Source: [Actinobacillus] rossii
GTDB taxonomy: Bacteria; Pseudomonadota; Gammaproteobacteria; Enterobacterales; Pasteurellaceae
Assembly (NCBI GenBank): GCA_900444965.1
Contig: UFRQ01000003.1
Location: 2,564,775-2,628,774, forward strand
Length of the DNA stretch: 64,000 nt
Reading direction: 5' to 3'
Translations under genes and position numbers: made by a program
Shown here: positions 19,849 to 26,805 of the stretch, piece by piece
Layout of the letters: each line of letters opens with the position of its first letter
How positions within the stretch are numbered: position 1 is the stretch's first letter
The notes under the pieces: generated by a model
Told to the model about the DNA's origin: nothing
The model's input: only the letters and a program-made list of their open reading frames with translations
Database searches by the model: none

Positions 19849-20553
19849 ATGTCTAAAATTTTACTTGTCGATGACGATGTTGAAATCTCAGATTTACTTT
19901 CAGAACTTTTAATACTTGAAGGCTTTGAGGTGGATGTAGCACATGATGGTTTAGAAGCGCTGGAAATGCTAAATAGCGAGCATAGTCTTGTGCTACTTGA
20001 TATTATGATGCCAAGATTGAACGGTATTGAAACCCTAAAACGCATTCGTCGAGACTATACACTCCCCGTACTCATGCTGACTGCGCGCGGAGATGATATT
20101 GATCGAATTATCGGTTTAGAGCTTGGTGCTGACGATTATTTACCTAAACCGTTTAATGACCGCGAATTGATTGCACGTATTAAAGCTATTTTACGCCGAA
20201 CTGAGACAACTATAAGTAATGTAGCTATAGATGGTTCATCCAATGAAAGTCATGCAATTAAATTCAAGAACTTAGTGCTATATCCTGGTTGTCAACAAGC
20301 AATGTGTGATGGACAAGATTTAGGTTTAACGGGTTCTGAATTTTCCTTACTACTTCACCTTATCCAAAATCCAGGCGAAGTGCTGTCACGCGAAATACTC
20401 AGTCTGGACGCATTAGGCAAGCCACTTGTACCATTTGATCGTACTATTGATATGCATATGTCAAACTTGCGTAAAAAGTTGCCTGCTCGTGAAAACGATT
20501 TACCTTGGTTTAAGACGTTACGTGGTCGTGGTTATATTTTATTAATCGATTAA
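19849..20553 (+). CDS. cpxR: Envelope-stress response regulator CpxR
   Basis: OmpR-family regulator of 234 residues. The receiver domain has the acidic pocket DDD near residue 9, phosphoacceptor Asp in LLDIMMPR near residue 51, and the conserved Lys in YLPKPF. A winged-helix DNA-binding domain follows, ending KTLRGRGYILL as in CpxR. The start at 19849 follows AAAGGAATTTTC; an upstream opening inside bamE is rejected. It is followed after a hairpin-forming pair of uptake sequences by its sensor kinase. Confidence 0.95.
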   Translation: MSKILLVDDDVEISDLLSELLILEGFEVDVAHDGLEALEMLNSEHSLVLLDIMMPRLNGIETLKRIRRDYTLPVLMLTARGDDIDRIIGLELGADDYLPKPFNDRELIARIKAILRRTETTISNVAIDGSSNESHAIKFKNLVLYPGCQQAMCDGQDLGLTGSEFSLLLHLIQNPGEVLSREILSLDALGKPLVPFDRTIDMHMSNLRKKLPARENDLPWFKTLRGRGYILLID

Positions 20554-20560
20554 TATGGCT

Positions 20561-20592
20561 AAAAAGTGCGGTAAAATTGACCGCACTTTTTA
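20561..20592. terminator. Inverted uptake-sequence hairpin between cpxR and cpxA
   Basis: AAGTGCGGT at 20564-20572 and ACCGCACTT at 20580-20588, with flanking A and T runs, form a stem of about 12-13 bp with a 7-base loop followed by T residues. It resembles a rho-independent terminator yet sits inside the cpxR-cpxA operon, so it may attenuate cpxA or allow read-through. Confidence 0.6.
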
Positions 20593-20602
20593 TTAGATAC
20601 TT

Positions 20603-22018
20603 ATGAAGTGTTCAAAACTCTTTTCTCGTTTCAACAGCTTAACTACCCAAATATTCTCTTACTTCTGGATAGTTTTCTTCCTATTGTTGTTAATTGCCTT
20701 TCTTATTCCACAATTTGATAACCGTAATTATTCAGAATTAACAAAAAATGAGTTTCTCGAATATCAAAAACAGATTGTGACAGCATTTCGTGAAAACCGA
20801 CTAACACAAGCGTTGATGTATAAAAACCGTCCGTTTCCATTTGAAATAACGGATACTCATCCAATTTTATTAAACACTGAGACACAGCAATTACTTGGTG
20901 TTCCTGAAGAGGAATTAGAATCAGCAAGACAATTTACTCTACTTTCTACTGATATATCTAAACCACTCGTGAAAACATTTTATAATATTGAGTTAGCAGG
21001 ACCTTTTTCAGTACATATTAATTCATCAACACATGAAGATGAAGAAGAACCTTATTTGCTTTATTTCATCAAGAAAGTAGATCCACAACGTAATTTCGTG
21101 ACAAAAATATTTGATCGCCCCTATTTACTATTTGTGCTCATTATGACACTTTCCACTCCGTTATTGTTGCTGTTAGCTTGGCGAATTTCTCGCCCGCTTC
21201 AAAACTTAAACCATGCTGCAAGAGCGGTTGCTTCCGGAGACTTTACTGTTACACCTATATTAGAAACGCAAGGTGTTACCGACTTCCGTCGTGTAGGTAA
21301 ATCTTTTAATCAAATGACCGAATCAATTTCTCATCTGCTGAAAACACATCATATTTTACTTTCTTCGGTTTCTCATGAGTTACGCACCCCCTTAACACGT
21401 TTACATTTAGCCACCGCATTATTGCGTCGTCGAGTTGGTGAAAATAATGAAATCGCACGGATTGAAACAGAAATAAGCCGTTTAGATTCCATGATTAATG
21501 ACTTATTAGAATTCTCTCGGAACCAAGTCAATATTTACTCAGAACGAAAAGTTTTTGCTTTATCGGAGCTATGGGAAGAAGTCGTCCATGATGCTGAATT
21601 TGAAGCAGAACAACGTAATATTAAATTCTACTTTAAACAAGATATTCAAAAACCTGAACAATATAAATTACTTGGTAACCAACAATCCCTTGCCAGTGCA
21701 TTAGAAAATATTTTACGTAATGCATTGAAATACACAAAAAGTAAAATTGCAATGCGCACCCAACTTCAAGGACATTATGTCTATATTTTTATTGATGATA
21801 ATGGAACAGGCGTCAAAGAGGAAGAATTCGATAAAATCTTTCAACTGTTCTATCGCGTAGATGAAGCGCGTACAAGAACAATAGGGGGAACTGGACTCGG
21901 ATTAGCGATTGTAGAAAATAATATTACCCAACATTATGGCAAAGTTTGGGCAGAAAAAAGTACATTAGGCGGTCTGTGTGTGACCATCGTCCTACCGTTA
22001 TATACGGGGGGGGGGTAA
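20603..22018 (+). CDS. cpxA: Sensor histidine kinase CpxA
   Basis: Inner-membrane kinase of the Cpx envelope-stress system, 471 residues (E. coli 457). A first membrane segment at about residues 13-33, a periplasmic sensor domain, and a second segment near 175-195 are followed by HAMP, the H-box SSVSHELRTPLTRLH with the phosphorylated His, and an ATPase domain with N-box ENILRNALKYT and G-boxes DDNGTGV and GGTGLGLAIV. The coding region ends in a run of ten G (22006-22015) that encodes the last Gly residues directly before TAA. One base more or less would only change the tail length. Confidence 0.94.
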   Translation: MKCSKLFSRFNSLTTQIFSYFWIVFFLLLLIAFLIPQFDNRNYSELTKNEFLEYQKQIVTAFRENRLTQALMYKNRPFPFEITDTHPILLNTETQQLLGVPEEELESARQFTLLSTDISKPLVKTFYNIELAGPFSVHINSSTHEDEEEPYLLYFIKKVDPQRNFVTKIFDRPYLLFVLIMTLSTPLLLLLAWRISRPLQNLNHAARAVASGDFTVTPILETQGVTDFRRVGKSFNQMTESISHLLKTHHILLSSVSHELRTPLTRLHLATALLRRRVGENNEIARIETEISRLDSMINDLLEFSRNQVNIYSERKVFALSELWEEVVHDAEFEAEQRNIKFYFKQDIQKPEQYKLLGNQQSLASALENILRNALKYTKSKIAMRTQLQGHYVYIFIDDNGTGVKEEEFDKIFQLFYRVDEARTRTIGGTGLGLAIVENNITQHYGKVWAEKSTLGGLCVTIVLPLYTGGG

Positions 22019-22043
22019 CGGTCATTAATCAACCAATTTAAGT

Positions 22044-22070
22044 AGGCACGGCGTCGTTCCGTGCCTTAAT
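22044..22070 (+). terminator. Terminator of cpxRA
   Basis: Perfect 8-bp stem AGGCACGG/CCGTGCCT with a 7-base loop, followed by TAATTT, 26 bases after the cpxA stop. The reverse strand could serve the convergent MFS gene. Confidence 0.75.
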
Positions 22071-22078
22071 TTAAAAAC

Positions 22079-23386
22079 TTATACAGATTTGACCGCACTT
22101 TTCGTTTTTAATAGCCATAATGCAAGTGTCGAAATCAATAAGACTATTGCTACACCTTCATATAAACTTGATTTTTCCCAACCTGAATCAAGTAATTTAC
22201 CCGCAACGATAGGGGCTAAAATAGAACCAATACGTCCAATGCCGATTGCCCAACCTACGCCAGTACTGCGAATATCTGCAGCATAAATAGCGGGGTTTAA
22301 CGTATAAAGCCCACTAATACATCCATTCATCAAAGCCCCCACTACGACACCTAAACACATTGCTAACCATAATACCGAAACGCATTTAATAAAAATGACA
22401 ACAGAAATAGCAGATAACAACGTAAATAAAATCAAAATACGTCGCGCTGACCAACGACTTGCAAGTAAACCATAACAAAGTGAACCACAGGTTCCACCAA
22501 GAGAAATCATCATTCCGACGCCCACACTTTGTTCATTGGTCATACCGGCTATTTTTAATAATGCTGGCGTCCAAGAACTAACAAAATAAAAACTAAACAT
22601 AATTGTAAAAAATGCCAACCAAATAAAACTCGTTGAACGCCCATAATTTTTATTAAATAATTGACTAATTGGCAATTTTCCCACTGTCTTACTTGTCTTT
22701 TCCGGTAAATCCCATTCCCCGTTAAAACCCATTTTACTTGCAATCTTATTCAATTTTTCCTGAGCATTTTTAGGTTGTTTAGTGGTTAAGTAATCAATCG
22801 ATTCAGGCAACCAAATCAACAATATAACAAAACATAACGCTGTCATACCAAAGCCGGCGAAATACACAGAACGCCAACCATATTCTGATTGCAACATAAC
22901 TGAAAAGATACCACCTAATACAGCACCAATACCAAAACCAGCTGCGTAAACACTAATAGCAAAACTACGCCATTTTTTCGAAGAATATTCACTAGTCAGC
23001 ACGTTGGTACCAACCAAAATACCACCGACTCCCAATCCAGTTAACACACGCCAAAAAGCCAAGGCATAATGGTGGGTAATTAAAGCAGAACCCAACATAG
23101 CAATTGCCGACAATGCCACTGAAATTAACAGCAACGGACGACGCCCAATCTTATCTGCTACTGGCGCAAGAAATAACGACCCAGCCGCCATACCGAGTAA
23201 TCCTGCACTCAATAAATAACCTAATTGCTCACCGCTTAAACCAAATTCTTGGCGAATATTTGCCGCAGTAAACGCTAAAGCCAACACATCAAACCCATCA
23301 AGTAAATTCATTATGGCCGCCATCGCTACAATTAACCACTGATAGGCAGACATTGAACTACTATCGATTTTTTCCCTTAGGGTCAT
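22079..23386 (-). CDS. MFS transporter, aromatic acid:H+ symporter-like
   Basis: A 435-residue carrier with 12 predicted membrane segments. The first segment holds the DGFDVLALAFT motif typical of the AAHS family (PcaK, MhpT, BenK). The loop 2-3 motif GPxADKIGRR-type (APVADKIGRRP) and the GWRSVYFAGFG motif in the fifth helix region are also family-like. The start follows AAGGAGCCTGTAGT. No aromatic catabolic genes are nearby, so the substrate is unknown. It converges on cpxA, and the IS element lies upstream of its promoter region. Confidence 0.8.
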   Translation of the reverse strand: MTLREKIDSSSMSAYQWLIVAMAAIMNLLDGFDVLALAFTAANIRQEFGLSGEQLGYLLSAGLLGMAAGSLFLAPVADKIGRRPLLLISVALSAIAMLGSALITHHYALAFWRVLTGLGVGGILVGTNVLTSEYSSKKWRSFAISVYAAGFGIGAVLGGIFSVMLQSEYGWRSVYFAGFGMTALCFVILLIWLPESIDYLTTKQPKNAQEKLNKIASKMGFNGEWDLPEKTSKTVGKLPISQLFNKNYGRSTSFIWLAFFTIMFSFYFVSSWTPALLKIAGMTNEQSVGVGMMISLGGTCGSLCYGLLASRWSARRILILFTLLSAISVVIFIKCVSVLWLAMCLGVVVGALMNGCISGLYTLNPAIYAADIRSTGVGWAIGIGRIGSILAPIVAGKLLDSGWEKSSLYEGVAIVLLISTLALWLLKTKSAVKSV

Positions 23387-23417
23387 ACTACAGGCTCCTT
23401 ATACTAATAACATCAAA

Positions 23418-23517
23418 CTATTTCACAGTTGAAATCTCGAGAGTAGAAATATAAAGAATATTAATATTTGAAACAAATGAAAGTATTTGTAGATTTGTAT
23501 GAGTAAAATTAATAAAG
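23418..23517 (-). pseudogene. Distal part of the IS-interrupted frame, beyond the element
   Basis: If the IS and one copy of the 7-bp duplication are removed, the minus-strand frame from 24886 continues here to a TAG at 23418-23420, adding roughly 33 codons. The added residues are AT-rich and hydrophobic and resemble no family I know, so continuity may be chance. Confidence 0.25.
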
Positions 23518-23524
23518 AATAATG

Positions 23525-23550
23525 TGTAGAAGATCAGACTTGATCTGACA
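23525..23550. repeat. Left terminal inverted repeat of the IS
   Basis: Starts TGTAGAAGATCAGACTT and ends ATCTGACA. It differs from the right end at three positions. Confidence 0.9.
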
Positions 23551-23627
23551 AATCATTATAAAAATGAGAGTTTCCCGTTTAGAATATGAGTGTCTAAAAT
23601 TCAATCTAAACAAAAAAGGAAACTCTC

Positions 23628-24668
23628 ATGTTTTATTCTAACAATCCGCTCATTAAACACAAAACCGGTTTACTCAATTTAGCAGAAGAACTTGGAAACA
23701 TTTCTCAAGCTTGCAAAGCGATGGGGATGAGCCGAGATACATTCTATCGCTATCAACAAGCCGTAGAGCAAGGCGGTGTTGAAGCATTACTTAATCAAAC
23801 TCGTCGGGTACCGAATATCAAAAATCGAGTAGACGAGCACATTGAGCAAGCTGTTGTAAAATTTGCTCTAGATTTTCCAGCTTACGGACAAGTTCGAGTG
23901 AGTAACGAACTTCGCAAGCAAGGTGTGTTTGTTTCAGCTGGTGGTGTTCGTTCCATTTGGCTACGTCATAATCTTGCTAACTTTAAACAGCGTTTAAATG
24001 CACTAGAGAAAGAAGTAGCTGAGAAAGGCATTATTCTAAATGAAAGTCAAGTCCAAGCCTTGGAACGTAAGAAAGAGGATGATATATCGAGTGGAGAAAT
24101 TGAAACCGCTCATCCGGGCTATTTAGGTTCACAAGATACCTTTTATGTAGGTAATTTAAAAGGTGTTGGACGCATTTATCAGCAAACATTTGTTGATACT
24201 TATAGTAAGGTTGCTTTTGCAAAGCTCTACACAATGAAAACCGCAATTGCCGCTGCAGATATGCTCAATGATAAAGTCCTGCCGTTCTTTGAAGCCCAAG
24301 GATTACCGATGTTGCGTATTCTCACCGACCGTGGTAGTGAATATTGTGGCAAAGTGGAAAATCACGATTATGAGCTTTATTTAGCGATAAATGACATAGA
24401 GCATACTAAAACGAAAGTGAAGCATCCACAGACGAATGGTATCTGTGAACGTTTTCATAAGACTATCTTACAAGAATTTTACCAAGTCGCATTTAGGAAG
24501 AAAATATATACGGATTTAGTGACATTACAAGCTGATTTAGATGAGTGGTTAATGTATTATAATCACCATCGAACACATCAAGGAAAAATGTGCTGTGGCA
24601 GAACACCGATGGCAACATTACTTGATGGAAAAGGGATTTGGGCAGAAAAGAATTTAAGCTCAAATTAA
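23628..24668 (+). CDS. IS481-type DDE transposase
   Basis: A 346-residue integrase-fold transposase. The N-terminal half is helix-turn-helix (ISQACKAMGMSRDTFYRY), followed by a second DNA-binding domain. The rve catalytic core carries the first Asp in FVDTYSKVAF, the second in ILTDRGSEYCG, and the Glu in HPQTNGICERFHKTI. The C-terminal NHHRTHQG motif is family-typical. The start follows AAAAAGGAAACTCTC. The gene is intact and probably functional. Confidence 0.93.
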   Translation: MFYSNNPLIKHKTGLLNLAEELGNISQACKAMGMSRDTFYRYQQAVEQGGVEALLNQTRRVPNIKNRVDEHIEQAVVKFALDFPAYGQVRVSNELRKQGVFVSAGGVRSIWLRHNLANFKQRLNALEKEVAEKGIILNESQVQALERKKEDDISSGEIETAHPGYLGSQDTFYVGNLKGVGRIYQQTFVDTYSKVAFAKLYTMKTAIAAADMLNDKVLPFFEAQGLPMLRILTDRGSEYCGKVENHDYELYLAINDIEHTKTKVKHPQTNGICERFHKTILQEFYQVAFRKKIYTDLVTLQADLDEWLMYYNHHRTHQGKMCCGRTPMATLLDGKGIWAEKNLSSN

Positions 24669-24699
24669 TCTGACAGACACGGTAATTCTAAACGGGGAC

Positions 24700-24725
24700 T
24701 GTCAGATTAGGTTTGATCTTCTACA
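24700..24725. repeat. Right terminal inverted repeat of the IS
   Basis: On the complementary strand starts TGTAGAAGATCAAACCT and ends ATCTGACA, ending at 24725, directly followed by the second AATAATG copy. Confidence 0.9.
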
Positions 24726-24886
24726 AATAATGGTTGTTTAGGTAACCTTAGTTGTTCCCCCATGTTTTTTATAAACTCTTCAACCTCAGAATAATTCTCT
24801 ACTTCTAAATTTTCATCTTCATCAAATGAGTTATTATTTAAATCGTTCGTAAAAAATACATTAAATTTTAATGATAAATCAATCAC
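24726..24886 (-). pseudogene. Small acidic island ORF interrupted by the IS
   Basis: A GTG start at 24886 overlaps the stop of the preceding small frame (GTGA) and the frame stays open for 53 codons to the IS edge. The product is acidic (FDEDENLEVENYSEVEEF). GTGA-type coupling to the frame upstream suggests two consecutive genes of a phage-like operon. I do not recognise the family. Confidence 0.45.
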
Positions 24887-25053
24887 GCCATTTCTAGCGC
24901 ACTCAAAAAATCATTAAATCCAATTTCTAGCCCTGTTCTATTTTTAATTTCTCTTATTGCTTGCGGTAAAGAATAAAAAAGTTTTGGGGCTATTTTGTAA
25001 TTTTTATTGTTAATTTTTCCATTCCTTAAGATAAAAGCCCATAAATAGAGCTT
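24883..25053 (-). pseudogene. 56-codon remnant frame downstream of the toxin gene
   Basis: A minus-strand frame with no start codon ends at the TGA at 24883-24885. The protein-like core IAPKLFYSLPQAIREIKNRT and its coupling to the next frame suggest it was once coding. It begins inside the terminator-like hairpin after the toxin gene, so the 5' part has been lost. Function unknown. Confidence 0.4.
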
Positions 25054-25055
25054 TT
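25033..25055 (-). terminator. Terminator of the toxin-antitoxin pair
   Basis: AAAAGCTC, loop TATTTAT, GGGCTTTT on the minus strand, 6 bases after the toxin stop. Confidence 0.6.
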
Positions 25056-25060
25056 AATTA

Positions 25061-25354
25061 TTAATTAATGCGGTTTATTGCGTTTTCATAAACTTGTAAT
25101 TTGTCGCGTTTACCTACTGATAATACTAAAACCGTTATTTCATCGTCATTGACTTCATAAACTAAACGATAACCAACCGATCGCAATTTAATCTTATAAA
25201 GTGCGGTCGAAAATCTGCTTAATCTGTCCGCTTGTACGTGTGGATTTTCTAAGCGTTCAGCGAGTTTCTTTTTTAACTGTGTTTTGATTGGCTCACCTAA
25301 TGTCTTCCACTCTTTCAAGGCTTTTTCATGGAATTTTAGGCTATAAGTCATCAA
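25061..25354 (-). CDS. stbE: RelE/StbE-family mRNA interferase toxin
   Basis: A 97-residue basic protein with the RelE fold signature: YSLKFHEKALKEWKTL at the start, LKKKLAERLENP in the helix, and YKIKLRSVGYRLVYEV plus SVGKRDKLQVYE at the C-terminal sheet. RelE toxins cleave mRNA on the ribosome when the antitoxin decays. The second ATG (25351) may be the real start. It overlaps the antitoxin gene by 11-14 bases, indicating translational coupling. An uptake sequence lies inside (25199), showing long residence in this family. Confidence 0.9.
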   Translation of the reverse strand: MMTYSLKFHEKALKEWKTLGEPIKTQLKKKLAERLENPHVQADRLSRFSTALYKIKLRSVGYRLVYEVNDDEITVLVLSVGKRDKLQVYENAINRIN

Positions 25355-25601
25355 TATTCACCGCAATAATTTTTCCGCTTTCCTTGCGTTCTTGCACTAG
25401 TTGCACTAATTCCGCATTCTCGGCTAACTCTTGAAAATATTCAAAGAGTTCAGGCGTTACGCAATAAAAGGCGGGTTGATTGCGGTTTAATATCGCTATT
25501 GCGCCACTTTCTGCCGTTCCACTGTTAATTGTTCCCATTGGGTCACGTTTTAACGCGGTTATACTGGCTACTGTGTTTGTATGTAAGTGATGAATATTCA
25601 T
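25341..25601 (-). CDS. stbD: Phd/YefM-type antitoxin (StbD-like)
   Basis: An 86-residue antitoxin. The N-terminal TVASITALKRDPMGTI and central AIAILNRNQPAFYCVTPE match the StbD antitoxin of the StbDE plasmid-stability system, a Phd/YefM relative that binds its operator and neutralises the toxin. It ends in NIDDL, as StbD does. It precedes and overlaps the toxin. No good ribosome site is visible; AACAAAATG precedes. Confidence 0.88.
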   Translation of the reverse strand: MNIHHLHTNTVASITALKRDPMGTINSGTAESGAIAILNRNQPAFYCVTPELFEYFQELAENAELVQLVQERKESGKIIAVNIDDL

Positions 25602-25644
25602 TTTGTTCGCTCCGTTCGTGCTGTTTTTCGTGTTGATATTAGCA

Positions 25645-26237
25645 CTATAAAAAGATTTTTAAAAGTGCTTTATTTGATGTTTTATAAACAAAAAGGGGCG
25701 ATTCCTCGCCCCTTTTGGGTGCTCTTTTTCCGCCTTTAGCGATTTTTTCGCCCATATGTGGGGCTTTATCGTAAATAGGCTTGATTAGTTCTCTAGCCTT
25801 AAATAGCGTTATTTCAGCTATATGAAAATCACCTAAAATAGGAAACAAATGATTATTAAAACGTGCCATTCTATCGCGTAAATGCTTTTGGCTTAAATGT
25901 TGACCTTTAATCAGTCGCCAATCATCCACAATATCACGTAAAGTATGTGTTTTTATAATATCGTTTGTCTCGGTCATATTAGCAAACGGTTCTACGCCAT
26001 TTTCTAAAAGCCTATTAAAAGAAAACGCCATTTCTAGGGCTTGTGATAACTTCATAGTGTCCGCGCTAGCGATATTTTTTTCTTACGTGCTTTTGTAGTT
26101 AAATCCGTGTATTTATAACGATATGATTTAACCCCCTTTGCACTAACCACAACAAATAGCCGAAAGCCTAAAGAAATTTCATATTGTTCCCCGGTTGGTT
26201 TTAGCTTATCTATGTAAGATTGAGTAAATTTATGCAT
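25645..26237 (-). pseudogene. int: P4-type tyrosine integrase, frameshifted and truncated
   Basis: From 26237 the frame gives the N-terminal arm-binding domain (KFTQSYIDKLKP, FRLFVVVSAKGVKSYRYKY), then stops at 26052 after KKISLARTL. A second frame from 26055 continues the same protein with LSQALEMAFSFNRLLENGVEP and the core-binding domain. Restoring one base near 26072 gives ISLGADTMKLSQALEMA, the expected family sequence, so a single-base deletion is likely. The catalytic domain with Arg/His/Tyr is missing: after about residue 170 the frame runs into a terminator hairpin. It points away from the tRNA-Ser(GGA) gene whose 3' end lies 228 bases from its start, the standard integration site for this class. 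Confidence 0.88.
25689..25714 (-). terminator. Strong terminator inside the integrase remnant
   Basis: AAAAGGGGCG, 6-base loop, CGCCCCTTTT with TTTTT following on the minus strand. The truncated integrase frame reads straight through it. A terminator joined to the middle of a gene marks a deletion junction near 25735. Confidence 0.75.
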
Positions 26238-26272
26238 GATGTTATTCCTTGAATTTATTGATTTTTTTCAAT

Positions 26273-26347
26273 AAATGATCCCTAATTTTCAAAAATCCGT
26301 TTTTTGTTAGTGAATACTAAGCATTAGGGATCATTTAGGGATCATTT
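26273..26347. repeat. Tandem and inverted repeats between integrase and tRNA-Ser
   Basis: AAATGATCCCTAA (26273-26285) is the inverse of TTAGGGATCATTT (26324-26336), which is followed at once by a second copy (26335-26347) with an 11-bp period. Placed next to an integrase gene and its tRNA site, these are plausible arm-type integrase or excisionase binding sites. Confidence 0.5.
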
Positions 26348-26464
26348 TTTTACGAACAGGAACAACCCACAAGAACAGCATGAACAGAACAAACAAGAAA
26401 AAGCCTTGTATTTCAATGAATTATAGAACAAGAAGAACAGAACGAACAAGAAAGGATATTTACA

Positions 26465-26554
26465 TGGCGGTGAGAGGGGGATTCGAACCCCCGATGCAGT
26501 TTCCCACATACACGCTTTCCAGGCGTGCTCCTTCAACCACTCGGACATCTCACC
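26465..26554 (-). tRNA. tRNA-Ser (anticodon GGA)
   Basis: Class II tRNA on the minus strand: acceptor GGTGAGA pairs with a CTCACC-type 3' arm, discriminator G and encoded CCA follow. The anticodon stem CACGC/GCGTG closes the loop CTGGAAA with anticodon GGA. The T-arm GGGGGTTCGAATCCCCC is perfect. It reads UCC and UCU. Its 3' end faces the broken integrase, so it was very likely the attachment site of the decayed element. Confidence 0.97.
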
Positions 26555-26805
26555 ATTTATGTATTAATATAACTCATGTTGCAATAACGCTTATGATGCA
26601 GCTATGTAATAACCAACTTGAGCTATTTGTAGAAACTTTCTAAGAATAGAAAAACAATTTGGGTTTCACATAGAAAGTGGGCGAGATTATAAGAATTTAC
26701 CAGCGTTGCGTCCAGTCTTTTTTAAGTTTTATTGCTCTAGCTCATTAAATTAAATCCAAATTCAGCGTAAAATAACCGTACTTTTTTATTCTTTTGGGTT
26801 GTTAT

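Larger units (their letters stand above)
23525..24725 (+). mobile_element. IS481-like insertion sequence, complete
   Basis: A 1,201-bp element bounded by 26-bp terminal inverted repeats that begin TGTAGAAGATCA and match at 23 of 26 positions. It is flanked by a perfect 7-bp target duplication AATAATG (23518-23524 and 24726-24732). One transposase gene fills it. A second shared block CCCGTTTAGAAT lies inside each end (23574-23585; complement at 24685-24696). Intact ends, intact duplication and an intact gene indicate a recent insertion. It contains no uptake sequence. Confidence 0.92.

Noticed and set aside
25645..26237. Two separate integrase genes
   Set aside because: The two frames join into one P4-type integrase when a single base is restored, so they are one broken gene.
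26342..26643. ORFs on both strands over the tRNA-Ser(GGA) gene
   Set aside because: They translate the tRNA itself (for example GGFEPP or [10 protein letters not shown]), a well-known false gene pattern.
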